From a virus, in the IMG/VR virus record IMGVR_UViG_3300009182_000056, positions 1 to 64,000 of that record: a DNA stretch of 64,000 bases. One strand, written 5' to 3'. The notes under the pieces are model-generated. The model was not told the origin of the DNA. It was given only the letters and a program-made list of their open reading frames with translations, and searched no databases. Below, in pieces: positions 48,374 through 56,134 of this stretch (the stretch's first letter is position 1; the number at the start of each line of letters is the position of its first letter). The translations under genes were made by a program, and so were the position numbers.

Positions 48374-48576
48374 AATGGGCATTAATATTTTGGGCTACTA
48401 ATCCCACAAATTTTACCGTACATTCGGTTTACTTGGTACAAGATAATTGTTTGGCAAAACAAGCATATTACCAAGAAAAATTTACCAGTATGAAAGCTGA
48501 ATGTAAACCGGCCAAAGAAGTCAAGCTAGGAGCCCCTACAACTATTACAGTTAAACAGGTTACAGTACCCGGTTGA
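48370..48576 (+). CDS. Small hypothetical protein coupled to the endolysin
   Basis: 68 residues with a hydrophobic start (KWALIFWATNPTNFTVHS) and two Cys. ATGA overlap with the endolysin. Position suggests a lysis accessory, but no lipobox or clear transmembrane helix supports a spanin call. Confidence 0.5.
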   Translation: MKWALIFWATNPTNFTVHSVYLVQDNCLAKQAYYQEKFTSMKAECKPAKEVKLGAPTTITVKQVTVPG

Positions 48577-48601
48577 CAATTAATTCCAATTTCGCTATAA
48601 T
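48573..48601 (+). promoter_or_regulatory. Consensus sigma70-type promoter
   Basis: TTGACA (48573-48578), 17-nt spacer, TATAAT (48596-48601), overlapping the preceding stop. It shares TTGACAATTAATTC with the promoter at 59105. Confidence 0.9.
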
Positions 48602-48631
48602 ACTTGTATAGTTAATAAAAGGAGCAATATT

Positions 48632-49009
48632 ATGATGTTCGTTATTCGTACACAGTTTATGGAAAATTACGGTGCCCATGATTGGGACGGTAAAGGCGAG
48701 TGCCCGCAGTATTGGAAATTTAAAGGCGGTAGCGAATACAAAATCACAGGCGTAGACGTTACTGCCGATCCACAAGACTATATTAATCTTGCCAATGTTG
48801 AATTTAGCTGTGAAGGCGCTCGCGAATACATCTTAGGCTACTCATTTGAGTCAGACGACTATTTGTCTGATTTTGAGAAATCACAGTTAGAGTATGACGG
48901 TCATATTGCTTATCCTGAGCCATACTTGAGCTGGGATGAAATGGAAGCTCAAGTAATGAGCACTAGCACTGAAATGGTGTTTAACCGTGAAGCTAAGGAA
49001 TTGGCATAA
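48632..49009 (+). CDS. Hypothetical protein, unknown
   Basis: 125 residues, acidic, Trp/Tyr-rich (FMENYGAHDWDGKGECPQYW; EPYLSWDEMEAQVM). GGAG lies 7 nt before the ATG. It leads an early operon of at least five overlapping genes reaching the DNA ligase. Unknown function. Confidence 0.55.
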   Translation: MMFVIRTQFMENYGAHDWDGKGECPQYWKFKGGSEYKITGVDVTADPQDYINLANVEFSCEGAREYILGYSFESDDYLSDFEKSQLEYDGHIAYPEPYLSWDEMEAQVMSTSTEMVFNREAKELA

Positions 49010-49209
49010 TGGAAAAGAAAAGACAAATGAGTCGCGATAAATTTACTAATATCGTACGACAGACATTAAGTCGTAAAGATATTATGACGTTTGTATCAGG
49101 ACTACACGACATCCAGATGGACATGATTGAGACTACAGTAATGGCTAAAGAGCGTCAGGGTTTTCCTGAAGCTAATATGGTAATAAAACATATCATGGAG
49201 AAGAAATGA
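49009..49209 (+). CDS. Small hypothetical protein
   Basis: 66 residues, helical and basic (KKRQMSRDKFTNIVRQTLS). The start overlaps the previous stop by 1 nt and its end overlaps the next gene by 4 nt. Unknown. Confidence 0.5.
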   Translation: MEKKRQMSRDKFTNIVRQTLSRKDIMTFVSGLHDIQMDMIETTVMAKERQGFPEANMVIKHIMEKK

Positions 49210-49493
49210 ACTTTTCATTTATCGGTTGGTGTAAGGAAGAAAACCACGATAAAGTATGGGGAGCCATTGAACTCAGTACCGCTAGATATGTTACATTTTG
49301 GGGTCGTCGTGGAAAAAAATTACAAACTAAATCGCTGGTTGTAAGCTCTTATGAATTAAGAAAATTAATCAATCAAAAAACAGCTAAAGGATATATTAGT
49401 GTTGACAAAAATAATTTAGATCGAGTATATCCTGAGTTTGAAAAAGATTTAGAACAAACTGCCATGTGGTCAATGCTAAAGGGAACAATATGA
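49206..49493 (+). CDS. WGR-like small protein
   Basis: 95 residues. HDKVWGAIELSTARYVTFWGRRGKK contains an F-W-G-R-R-G core typical of WGR domains, which bind nucleic acid ends in PARPs and occur as small stand-alone bacterial proteins. It lies just upstream of DNA ligase, so a role in DNA-end handling is reasonable (inference). Confidence 0.6.
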   Translation: MNFSFIGWCKEENHDKVWGAIELSTARYVTFWGRRGKKLQTKSLVVSSYELRKLINQKTAKGYISVDKNNLDRVYPEFEKDLEQTAMWSMLKGTI

Positions 49494-49660
49494 AACAAGG
49501 ATCCTTTCGTCATTGGTGTACTGAAAAATGGTACGAGCATCTAGATGAAATGTTGTCTTATGGGCAAAAATCAGATATAACAAATAGCGCAGAATATTTT
49601 AACAAATATAAATTTTGGTTAAAGCGGGAATATAAACATCAAGAAGGACAAAGTAAATAA
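49490..49660 (+). CDS. Small hypothetical protein
   Basis: 56 residues from ATG 49490 (ATGA overlap with the WGR-like gene), aromatic and charged (KQGSFRHWCTEKWYEHLDEM). Ends 1 nt before the ligase start. Unknown. Confidence 0.5.
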   Translation: MKQGSFRHWCTEKWYEHLDEMLSYGQKSDITNSAEYFNKYKFWLKREYKHQEGQSK

Positions 49661-49661
49661 T

Positions 49662-51047
49662 ATGAGTATGACCCCAGACTTTGAGTCTAAACAATTTGAA
49701 GGAATTAAATTGGCGGCAGACTGGATCCGTGACCTAAAAAGCAGCGATAGCCGTTTACACAAAGAATCAGTTATTGAAAAAGCATTAATGGCAGCCAAAC
49801 TTGGCTCAACCAATGCCCAATGTTTCTTGTTTAATTGTTATCAAGCATACAATCCTTACTATGTGTTTGGAGTAAAGAAAGTACCCGAAACAGAAGGCTT
49901 GGCTCATATGCCTAATCCGTGGCCTAAGTTCTGGGCCATGCTAGAAGGTCTACGCACTCGCAGTCTTACTGGGCATAATGCTAAGACAGCAATTGAGTTT
50001 ATGAGTGAACAATTTGATAGTGAAGAATGGAATAATTTATGTCGTCCTGTATTAATCAAAGACCTACGATGTGGCATTACTGAGCGCACACTTAATAAAG
50101 TATTGGGCAAAACTGAATGGGCTATTCCGGTATTTGAATGCCAACTTGCTACTGATTCTAATAAACATTTAGGCAAAATGAAAGGCGTTAAACGTCTTGA
50201 ACAAAAATTAGATGGCGTTCGTGTGCTAGCAATCGTAACTAAATTTAATGTTAATTTATACAGTCGCAACGGAAAACCATTTGAAAACTTTCCACACATT
50301 ATCAAATCGTTGGAAGATAATAGGAATAAATTTGCTAAACTTTTTTCTAAATATAAATCAGGTTTTGTATTAGACGGAGAAGTTATTGGCGCAAGTTTTC
50401 AAGCATTAATGAAACAAGCCCAGCGTAAATCTAATGTAGAAACTAGTGACATGGTTTATTCTGTGTTTGATATTATTCCATTAGATGACTTTGAACGCGG
50501 GTTTTGGAACGCTCAACAACACAAGCGTCTAGATATCTTAGAAGAATACCGTAGTGTGTTTGAAGATAATACAGACTGTATTCGTATTATGGATGGCATT
50601 GAAGTTGACCTTAGTATCAGCGAAGGGCATGATATTTTACGCCGTTATGCCAATGACGCAGTTGTGGCTGGGTTCGAAGGCATCATGATTAAAGATGTTG
50701 ATGCCCCGTACGAATGTAAGCGCAGTACTTTCTGGATGAAATGGAAACCGGTAATTACCGTAGACTTGAATATTGTTGGCTACGAGGAAGGTACAGGCCG
50801 TAATGCTGGCAGACTTGGCGCATTTATTTGTGAAGGTGTGGATGATGATAGAAACATTAGGGTCAATGTTGGTAGTGGGCTTAGTGATGACGATAGGGTT
50901 AGTTATTGGGACAATGCTGATCAGCTTATCGGTGATGTCGTTGAAGTGGCTGCTGATGCGGTTACACAAAATCAAGACGGTACCTACAGTTTAAGGTTCC
51001 CACGGTTTGTTCGATTCCGTGGATTTGAACCAGGTGAAAAATTATAA
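49662..51047 (+). CDS. ATP-dependent DNA ligase (T4 gp30-like)
   Basis: 461 residues (T4: 487). The N-terminal DNA-binding domain is followed by motif I EQKLDGVRV (nucleophile K182), motif III VLDGEVIG, motif IV EGIMIKD and motif V WMKWKP; the OB domain ends the protein. It seals nicks in replication and repair. A second in-frame ATG at 49668 is equally possible. Confidence 0.95.
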   Translation: MSMTPDFESKQFEGIKLAADWIRDLKSSDSRLHKESVIEKALMAAKLGSTNAQCFLFNCYQAYNPYYVFGVKKVPETEGLAHMPNPWPKFWAMLEGLRTRSLTGHNAKTAIEFMSEQFDSEEWNNLCRPVLIKDLRCGITERTLNKVLGKTEWAIPVFECQLATDSNKHLGKMKGVKRLEQKLDGVRVLAIVTKFNVNLYSRNGKPFENFPHIIKSLEDNRNKFAKLFSKYKSGFVLDGEVIGASFQALMKQAQRKSNVETSDMVYSVFDIIPLDDFERGFWNAQQHKRLDILEEYRSVFEDNTDCIRIMDGIEVDLSISEGHDILRRYANDAVVAGFEGIMIKDVDAPYECKRSTFWMKWKPVITVDLNIVGYEEGTGRNAGRLGAFICEGVDDDRNIRVNVGSGLSDDDRVSYWDNADQLIGDVVEVAADAVTQNQDGTYSLRFPRFVRFRGFEPGEKL

Positions 51048-51059
51048 AAGGAAAATAAA

Positions 51060-51227
51060 ATGGCTGTCAAATCTTGGTACTTAACTATTGTAGAAACCGG
51101 AACAAACAAAAAAATACTGGACAAAATGTTCTTCACCGCTCCCGAAATGAATAAATTTATTAAGGCAGAGGAACTAGTAGAAAAATATCCAAAGCCACAA
51201 TATTATATGGTTAAGGAAAATTACTGA
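51060..51227 (+). CDS. Small hypothetical protein, 55 residues
   Basis: A small alpha/beta peptide (AVKSWYLTIVETGTNKK; LVEKYPKPQYYMVKENY). Its start region, AAAGGAAAATAAAATG, is identical to those at 42232 and 42615. The stop overlaps the next start (TGATG). Confidence 0.5.
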   Translation: MAVKSWYLTIVETGTNKKILDKMFFTAPEMNKFIKAEELVEKYPKPQYYMVKENY

Positions 51228-51475
51228 TGAAAATAAAACGCAGAAAATTTAATATTTTTGAACAAATGGAATTGGCTTACGCTGATTCAACAACCTCTGG
51301 GCCAGTAGAAGAATATATTCTAACCCCTGATGAATTTTATGAATTCACACTAGATGCTAAAAATCGGCCAGGTACTAGTTTTCGAAAAGTATCTGGGCGA
51401 CCTAATGATACACTAGGTGGAGATTGGTATTTTCGCGGCGCATTAGTAAGTGCAAACGGCAAAATAAAAAGTTGA
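51227..51475 (+). CDS. Small hypothetical protein
   Basis: 82 residues. Basic start (KIKRRKFNIFEQMELAYA), then a beta-type end with SGRPNDTLGGDWYFRGALV. Unknown. Confidence 0.5.
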   Translation: MKIKRRKFNIFEQMELAYADSTTSGPVEEYILTPDEFYEFTLDAKNRPGTSFRKVSGRPNDTLGGDWYFRGALVSANGKIKS

Positions 51476-51500
51476 TTTAATGCCTTGACGATTGTATAAT
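51472..51500 (+). promoter_or_regulatory. Sigma70-type promoter
   Basis: TTGATT (51472-51477), 17-nt spacer, TATAAT (51495-51500), starting in the preceding stop region; TAGGGAGAA precedes the small gene at 51524. Confidence 0.7.
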
Positions 51501-51523
51501 ATGTAATCGTTAGGGAGAATTTA

Positions 51524-51628
51524 ATGGAACTGATATGGATAATGGAAGCGTTGCTTACTACAGCAGCAGCCTTTTTGCTGATTTACATAGTAGTGTGGTT
51601 TACTTCTCGATTTAACAAGGACGAATAA
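51524..51628 (+). CDS. Single-pass membrane microprotein, 34 residues
   Basis: One transmembrane helix (WIMEALLTTAAAFLLIYIVV) then a charged tail (TSRFNKDE). A GGGAGAA ribosome site and a promoter support expression. Its stop overlaps the next start by 1 nt. Confidence 0.55.
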   Translation: MELIWIMEALLTTAAAFLLIYIVVWFTSRFNKDE

Positions 51629-51819
51629 TGATGCCCAGAATTGAAGTCGCAGGACAATGTGGATGCGGCCGTAGCCCGACTGGTAAGTGTTGCGGTTGGC
51701 ATGCCCTTACCGAAGAAGCATATAAAGCTAAAAAAGATGAATACGACTTAGCTGAATATCAAAAACAGGCAGCCGCTATTTGGTCTGATAGTTGTACTAG
51801 CGGAAGATCTGAACTTTGA
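51628..51819 (+). CDS. Small Cys/His protein with CDGSH-like motif
   Basis: 63 residues. QCGCGRSPTGKCCGWHAL reads C-x-C-x2-S-x4-C-x3-H, close to the CDGSH [2Fe-2S] signature (C-x-C-x2-S/T-x3-P-x-C-D-G-x-H) but one residue shorter, without the Pro, and with C-G-W instead of D-G-x. A zinc site is an alternative. A helical tail follows. It overlaps the next gene by 4 nt. Confidence 0.5.
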   Translation: MMPRIEVAGQCGCGRSPTGKCCGWHALTEEAYKAKKDEYDLAEYQKQAAAIWSDSCTSGRSEL

Positions 51820-52037
51820 ATCCAATTAAATTATTAACTCAAACTGTTGACAGCCTTTGGTTATGGACTTACGGGTTGGTTGCCGGGTGGGGTCTTACTG
51901 TTACTTTGATTGTAGTAGCACTAATTTTTCTTTTGATCCGCACTATTAATCTCCAAAAAAGGATTAATACTTTAGAATCACGATTAGTTCATGCCGAACG
52001 CGACTATAATATTACACTTAGTAAATGGCAGAAGTAA
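51816..52037 (+). CDS. Small membrane protein with coiled-coil tail
   Basis: 73 residues from TTG 51816 (overlaps the previous stop). One strong transmembrane helix (WGLTVTLIVVALIFLLIRTI) is followed by a heptad-like tail (LQKRINTLESRLVHAERDY). It overlaps the next gene by 13 nt. Unknown. Confidence 0.5.
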   Translation: MNPIKLLTQTVDSLWLWTYGLVAGWGLTVTLIVVALIFLLIRTINLQKRINTLESRLVHAERDYNITLSKWQK

Positions 52038-52426
52038 ACCCAACTCACGAAGAACTTATCAAACATCTTCGCGGTGTACAACGCATTGTAATCAATTCAA
52101 CATACGGCGGATTTAGTCTTAGTCGAACGGGCGAATTGCTTTATTTAGAACTTGCCGGTATTGCTTATACATTGGAACCTCAAAAAGACCGAGATACCCA
52201 AATTCGGTTAGGTGATAAAATTATAGCTAATGGTGTGGAATTTTCTAACCGCAGTATTGCTAGAAATGATCCAGCATTAGTCACTACAGTTTGCCGTTTA
52301 GGTAGCAAAGCCAACGGTGATTATGCTAAACTTAAGGTTGTAGAAATCCCCGCAGATGTAGACTGGTATATTGAAGAATACGATGGTAAAGAATGGGTAG
52401 CAGAAAAACATAGAACTTGGCACTAA
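52025..52426 (+). CDS. Conserved phage hypothetical protein
   Basis: 133 residues, beta-rich (RIVINSTYGGFSLSRTGELLY; DVDWYIEEYDGKEWVAEKH). Similar proteins occur in many large phages as I recall; function unknown. Its stop merges with a TAAATA box before the next gene. Confidence 0.55.
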   Translation: MAEVNPTHEELIKHLRGVQRIVINSTYGGFSLSRTGELLYLELAGIAYTLEPQKDRDTQIRLGDKIIANGVEFSNRSIARNDPALVTTVCRLGSKANGDYAKLKVVEIPADVDWYIEEYDGKEWVAEKHRTWH

Positions 52427-52433
52427 ATATTAT

Positions 52434-54113
52434 ATGATCTTTGGATACTTAACACTCATTACAGCCCTGATAATTTCATTATCATCAGCGGTTTACTCTA
52501 TACTTGGCTTAACAGCTATTTTTGCCGCGGCTTTTTGGCCTATTGTAGTACTCGGCGGCAGTTTAGAAATCGGAAAAATTATTTCCACACTTTGGTTACA
52601 CAAATATTGGGATAAAGCTGAACTACAATATAAAGTTTATCTGTCCTTGGCTGTGGCTATCCTTATGGTATTAACCAGTATGGGTGTCTTTGGATTCTTA
52701 TCTAAAGCCCACTTAGACCAAGCCGTTCCGAGTGGAGATATACAAGCCCAAGTTCAAATATTTGATGACAAGATTCAAACACAAAAAGACAATATTAAAA
52801 CAGCTCGTGCGGCCCTAACACAGATGGATACGGCTGTGGACCAAACTATGGGCCGTAGTCAAGATGAAAAAGGCGCCGACAAGGCAGTGGCTATTCGTCG
52901 TAGCCAAGCTCGCGAACGCACAGCATTACAAAATGATATTACCAAAGCACAAACAGAGATTACAAAACTACAAGAGCAACGAGCTCCTATTGCTAGTCAA
53001 GCTCGACAAGTAGAAGCCGAAGTTGGTCCTATTAAATATATTGCCGCACTGATCTACGGTGACAACCCTGATGCTAATATTTTAGAAAAATCAGTGCGAT
53101 GGGTTATTATTCTTATTGTTATTGTGTTTGATCCATTAGCACTTACACTATTACTAGCCGCTACTAAAACTTTTGAATGGGAACGAGGCATTAATATTTT
53201 TGAACCTAAAACTAAAAAAGAAGATAACAAAGAATTGAAAGAAGAAGAATCTATAAAATCTTGGTTCGATCGTGCCAAAGATCGAGCCCGCTTTTGGGAC
53301 AAACAAGAAAAATCTAAGCCTACTGATGTCATAGATGAAAGTCAATTTTGGATAAGAGAGGTAGAAGATGTCGAGCCTGTAGTAGATCAGCATACAGATA
53401 TATCTCCCGAAGAGTATCATCGTGCTATGGGATTATTTGATACTGGTCCGAGTGACACTAAAGACACTTACCTACCTATGGACCCTAGTGCTCCGGGTTG
53501 GATGTTTACTAAGCCTAGCCCAGTACCTCTTACAACCGAAAAACCGGTTGAGGAAGTAACACTTGTCGAAGAACCGGTTGAAGAAGAAATAATTGTTGAA
53601 GAACCAACAGACATTGAACCGTATGGTAGCGATTTAGAAAAACATGCTATGCGAGTTTGGAAATCACAAAATCCAGATAGTACATATAAACAATATCTAG
53701 ATGATTTAAGAAATAGCATGATAACCGAATTACCTTGGAAACATTCCGACCACTTAGAAACACTTACTTTAAGTGACGGCGAAATAGCACATTTAAAAGC
53801 AATGAATTTACAAGCTGATAACGAACCAAATACTGGCGAAGTTCAGGGGTTTGGTATAGAATTTCCTAAGTCAACTAAAAAAGGAGATATGTTTTTAAGA
53901 GTTGATAACTTACCAAGTCAGCTATACAAATACAATGGTGTACAGTGGATAAAAGTAAATAAAAATTTAAGTGATAGTTACATTTACGATGATGCTTATA
54001 TCGACCATCTTATTGAAAAAATTGGATCAGGTGAATATGATCCTGACTTATTAAGCGATATCGAGCGTGAACGTATTTCTGAGAAACTTAAAAATTCTAT
54101 TGACTTAGGCTAA
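52434..54113 (+). CDS. Membrane protein with coiled-coil and acidic cytoplasmic tail
   Basis: 559 residues. Three transmembrane helices lie in the first ~90 (ITALIISLSSAVYSILGLTA; AAFWPIVVLGGSLEIGK; VYLSLAVAILMVLTSMGVF). A coiled coil runs from ~100 to 195 (IQTQKDNIKTARAALTQMDT), and a fourth helix is near 222-240 (WVIILIVIVFDPLALTLLL). A long acidic tail follows with a Val/Glu/Pro repeat (VEEVTLVEEPVEEEIIVEEP). A relative is conserved in T4-like cyanophages. It might anchor replication or block superinfection; no evidence separates these. 1 nt before clpX. Confidence 0.6.
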   Translation: MIFGYLTLITALIISLSSAVYSILGLTAIFAAAFWPIVVLGGSLEIGKIISTLWLHKYWDKAELQYKVYLSLAVAILMVLTSMGVFGFLSKAHLDQAVPSGDIQAQVQIFDDKIQTQKDNIKTARAALTQMDTAVDQTMGRSQDEKGADKAVAIRRSQARERTALQNDITKAQTEITKLQEQRAPIASQARQVEAEVGPIKYIAALIYGDNPDANILEKSVRWVIILIVIVFDPLALTLLLAATKTFEWERGINIFEPKTKKEDNKELKEEESIKSWFDRAKDRARFWDKQEKSKPTDVIDESQFWIREVEDVEPVVDQHTDISPEEYHRAMGLFDTGPSDTKDTYLPMDPSAPGWMFTKPSPVPLTTEKPVEEVTLVEEPVEEEIIVEEPTDIEPYGSDLEKHAMRVWKSQNPDSTYKQYLDDLRNSMITELPWKHSDHLETLTLSDGEIAHLKAMNLQADNEPNTGEVQGFGIEFPKSTKKGDMFLRVDNLPSQLYKYNGVQWIKVNKNLSDSYIYDDAYIDHLIEKIGSGEYDPDLLSDIERERISEKLKNSIDLG

Positions 54114-54114
54114 C

Positions 54115-55305
54115 ATGGCAGAAAAAATTGAACATTGTTCTTTTTGTGCTAAACATAAAAGTTCTGTTAATAGATTAATAGTCGGGCACGAAGTCGCAAT
54201 ATGTAGCGAATGTGTAGAATTATGCGATAAATTAATAAAAAATAAAAAAAATAACACTAAACAATCGCCCGCAGTAGATATTCCCGATCCTCGAGACATC
54301 AAAGAATATCTTGATGAATATGTAGTAGGGCAGGAAGAAGCCAAAATAGTTTTGGCTGTTGCTATTACGAATCATTATAAACGAATAAGCAGTCCTGAAA
54401 ACGAAGTAGTCAAATCAAACATACTCATGATTGGGCCTACAGGTACTGGTAAAACATTATTAGCTAAAACCGTGGCAGAATATTTAAATGTTCCGTTTGC
54501 TGTGGCCGACGCTACTACATTAACGGAAGCAGGGTATGTTGGCGACGACGTTGATTCTGTTATAACTCGATTATATCAAAATGCCGATAATGATGTAGAA
54601 CGCACACAAAGAGGAATTATATTTCTAGATGAAATTGATAAGATTGCTCGCAAAAGCGAAAGTGCTACAGTAAGCCGAGATGTTTCGGGTGAAGGTGTAC
54701 AACAGGCTCTACTTAAATTAGTCGAAGGTACTAAAGTTAAAATAAATCCTATAGGTGGCAGAAAATCTGATGCTAGTATAGAAATCGACACTACAAATAT
54801 ATTATTCATAGCAGGCGGAGCATTTGTCGGCCTTGAAAAGATTGTTAAAAATCGAATACAAGGAACAGCTATGGGGTTTGGTGCCCAACTTACTACAGAA
54901 GTAATAATAGATTATGAAATAGTATCACCCGATGATTTAGTCAAGTATGGTATGATTCCTGAATTTATAGGACGCTTTAGTTCATCAGTAAGTCTACATG
55001 GATTAACTAAAAAACAACTTATTAGCATTTTAACCGAAGTTAAACATAACTTTGTAGAACAATATCAATGGTTGTTTAACCAAGATGGAGTAGAACTGTC
55101 ATTCGAAGACGAATCGTTAAATCTTATAGCCGAACGCACACTTAAAACTAAGACTGGGGCTCGTGGGCTACACTCTGAATTAGAACGTATATTATTACCC
55201 CATATGTACGATTTGCCACGCTATCGCAAGCAAAGTATCTCAACAGTCGCAATCACTTCAAAACTAGTAAATACTCCTACAACACTCGCACAGGAGAATG
55301 AATGA
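54115..55305 (+). CDS. clpX: ClpX unfoldase
   Basis: 396 residues (E. coli: 424). The zinc domain is intact (CSFCAKHK ... CSECVELC). Walker A is GPTGTGKT, the pore-1 loop GYVGDD, Walker [10 protein letters not shown] and sensor 2 TGARGL. The ClpP-docking IGF loop is present as MGF (TAMGFGAQL), so ClpP binding is likely kept. The RKH pore loop that helps recognise ssrA-tagged proteins reads R-K-S and the following segment is two residues shorter, so substrate choice may differ. No clpP is in the window; host ClpP would be used. Its stop overlaps bS21 by 4 nt. Confidence 0.95.
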   Translation: MAEKIEHCSFCAKHKSSVNRLIVGHEVAICSECVELCDKLIKNKKNNTKQSPAVDIPDPRDIKEYLDEYVVGQEEAKIVLAVAITNHYKRISSPENEVVKSNILMIGPTGTGKTLLAKTVAEYLNVPFAVADATTLTEAGYVGDDVDSVITRLYQNADNDVERTQRGIIFLDEIDKIARKSESATVSRDVSGEGVQQALLKLVEGTKVKINPIGGRKSDASIEIDTTNILFIAGGAFVGLEKIVKNRIQGTAMGFGAQLTTEVIIDYEIVSPDDLVKYGMIPEFIGRFSSSVSLHGLTKKQLISILTEVKHNFVEQYQWLFNQDGVELSFEDESLNLIAERTLKTKTGARGLHSELERILLPHMYDLPRYRKQSISTVAITSKLVNTPTTLAQENE

Positions 55306-55523
55306 GTTTTTACGGCAATAGCGTACTAGTTAAAGATGGCAATGTAGAAAAGGCCCTCAGAAAGTTCAAGAAAAAAGTACAGGAATCTGGCTTGCTCGAT
55401 GAACTTCGCGCCCGCGAAACTTACGAAAAGCCTACTACCAAACGCAAGCGCATGAAGGGAGCAGCCAAAGCCCGTTGGCGTAAAAAACTCCGCGACCAGA
55501 AACTTCCAAAAAAGATGTATTAA
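55302..55523 (+). CDS. rpsU: Ribosomal protein bS21
   Basis: 73 residues. [22 protein letters not shown], the [10 protein letters not shown] motif and the basic C-terminus ending LPKKMY are bS21, with the ending typical of Betaproteobacteria. bS21 exchanges on the 30S subunit and affects start-site choice, so a phage copy could bias initiation toward phage mRNAs (inference), possibly including the leaderless ones here. ATGA overlap couples it to clpX. Confidence 0.95.
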   Translation: MSFYGNSVLVKDGNVEKALRKFKKKVQESGLLDELRARETYEKPTTKRKRMKGAAKARWRKKLRDQKLPKKMY

Positions 55524-55565
55524 TTTCTCCAAATTATATTTGTATATAATGATTTTGTAGTATAA

Positions 55566-55572
55566 TAAATAC
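55566..55572 (+). promoter_or_regulatory. Late-type promoter box TAAATAC for hsp20
   Basis: TAATAAATACTAG, 58 nt before the hsp20 ATG. A TATAAT at 55545-55550 without a good -35 could be an additional start. With T4-like spacing the RNA begins near 55578, at the first leader hairpin. Confidence 0.5.
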
Positions 55573-55574
55573 TA

Positions 55575-55624
55575 GTACGAATGCCGCAGTTTGGGTTCGT
55601 ATATGTCACTTGCTAAACAAAGGA
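55575..55624 (+). promoter_or_regulatory. ROSE-like RNA thermometer in the hsp20 leader
   Basis: Hairpin 1 pairs TACGAA (55576-55581) with TTCGTA (55596-55601). Hairpin 2 pairs CTTGCT (55609-55614) with AGGAG (55621-55625) across the loop AAACAA. U-U-G-C-U opposite the A-G-G-A ribosome site, with one unpaired G, is the signature of ROSE elements that melt on heating and control small heat-shock genes. The ATG follows at 55631. Confidence 0.6.
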
Positions 55625-55630
55625 GAAAAA

Positions 55631-56077
55631 ATGACAAAAATCACAACCATGGATCTTAATCCATTCTATCGCAATGCTATCGGCATTGATAATCTGTTTA
55701 ATCGCATTGTTAATCAAATCGATCATCATGGCAACGACGCAACACATTACCCGCCCTATAACATCATTAAAACTGGTGAAGAAGCTTTTGAAGTACAGAT
55801 AGCTATCGCAGGGTTTAATGAAGGGGAAGTTAATGTTGAAGTTCGCGATAATAATTTAATTGTATCGGGCGAAAAGTTAGACAAAGAATTACCAGACGGT
55901 CACGAATATACCCACAAAGGCATTAGTGCCCGTAATTTTTTGCGTACTTTTAGTTTAGCCGATTATGTTGAAGTAATTAGTGCTATGTCTAAAAACGGTA
56001 TTTTAAGTGTTCAACTAGAACGCAAAGTTCCGGAAACAATGAAGCCAAAGACTATTGCTATTACTTACGAATCGTAA
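55631..56077 (+). CDS. Small heat-shock protein Hsp20 (IbpA-like)
   Basis: 148 residues from ATG 55631 behind AGGAG; an in-frame TTG 21 nt upstream lies in the RNA hairpin. The N-terminus (TTMDLNPFYRNAIGIDNLF) and the start of the alpha-crystallin domain (YPPYNIIKTGEEAFEVQIAIAGF) are IbpA-type, and the C-terminal KPKTIAI carries an I-x-I-like motif for oligomers. It holds unfolding proteins, a useful service during massive capsid synthesis. With clpX and clpS it forms a proteostasis group. Confidence 0.93.
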   Translation: MTKITTMDLNPFYRNAIGIDNLFNRIVNQIDHHGNDATHYPPYNIIKTGEEAFEVQIAIAGFNEGEVNVEVRDNNLIVSGEKLDKELPDGHEYTHKGISARNFLRTFSLADYVEVISAMSKNGILSVQLERKVPETMKPKTIAITYES

Positions 56078-56085
56078 TACAATAG

Positions 56086-56114
56086 TAAATACAGTACGGG
56101 GGCATACTGCCCCC
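56086..56114 (+). promoter_or_regulatory. Late-type box TAAATAC followed by a GC-rich 5' hairpin
   Basis: TAAATAC (56086-56092) is followed after 5 nt by GGGGGCA-TAC-TGCCCCC (56098-56114), a perfect 7-bp stem. With T4 late spacing the transcript would start right at the hairpin, giving a capped-like stable 5' end on the clpS mRNA. Confidence 0.5.
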
Positions 56115-56134
56115 TGCTTACAAAAGGATCGAGA

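Noticed and set aside
51485-51500. Promoter using TTGACG at 51485 with TATAAT at 51495
   Set aside because: Only 4 nt separate them; TTGATT at 51472 with a 17-nt spacer is the workable -35.
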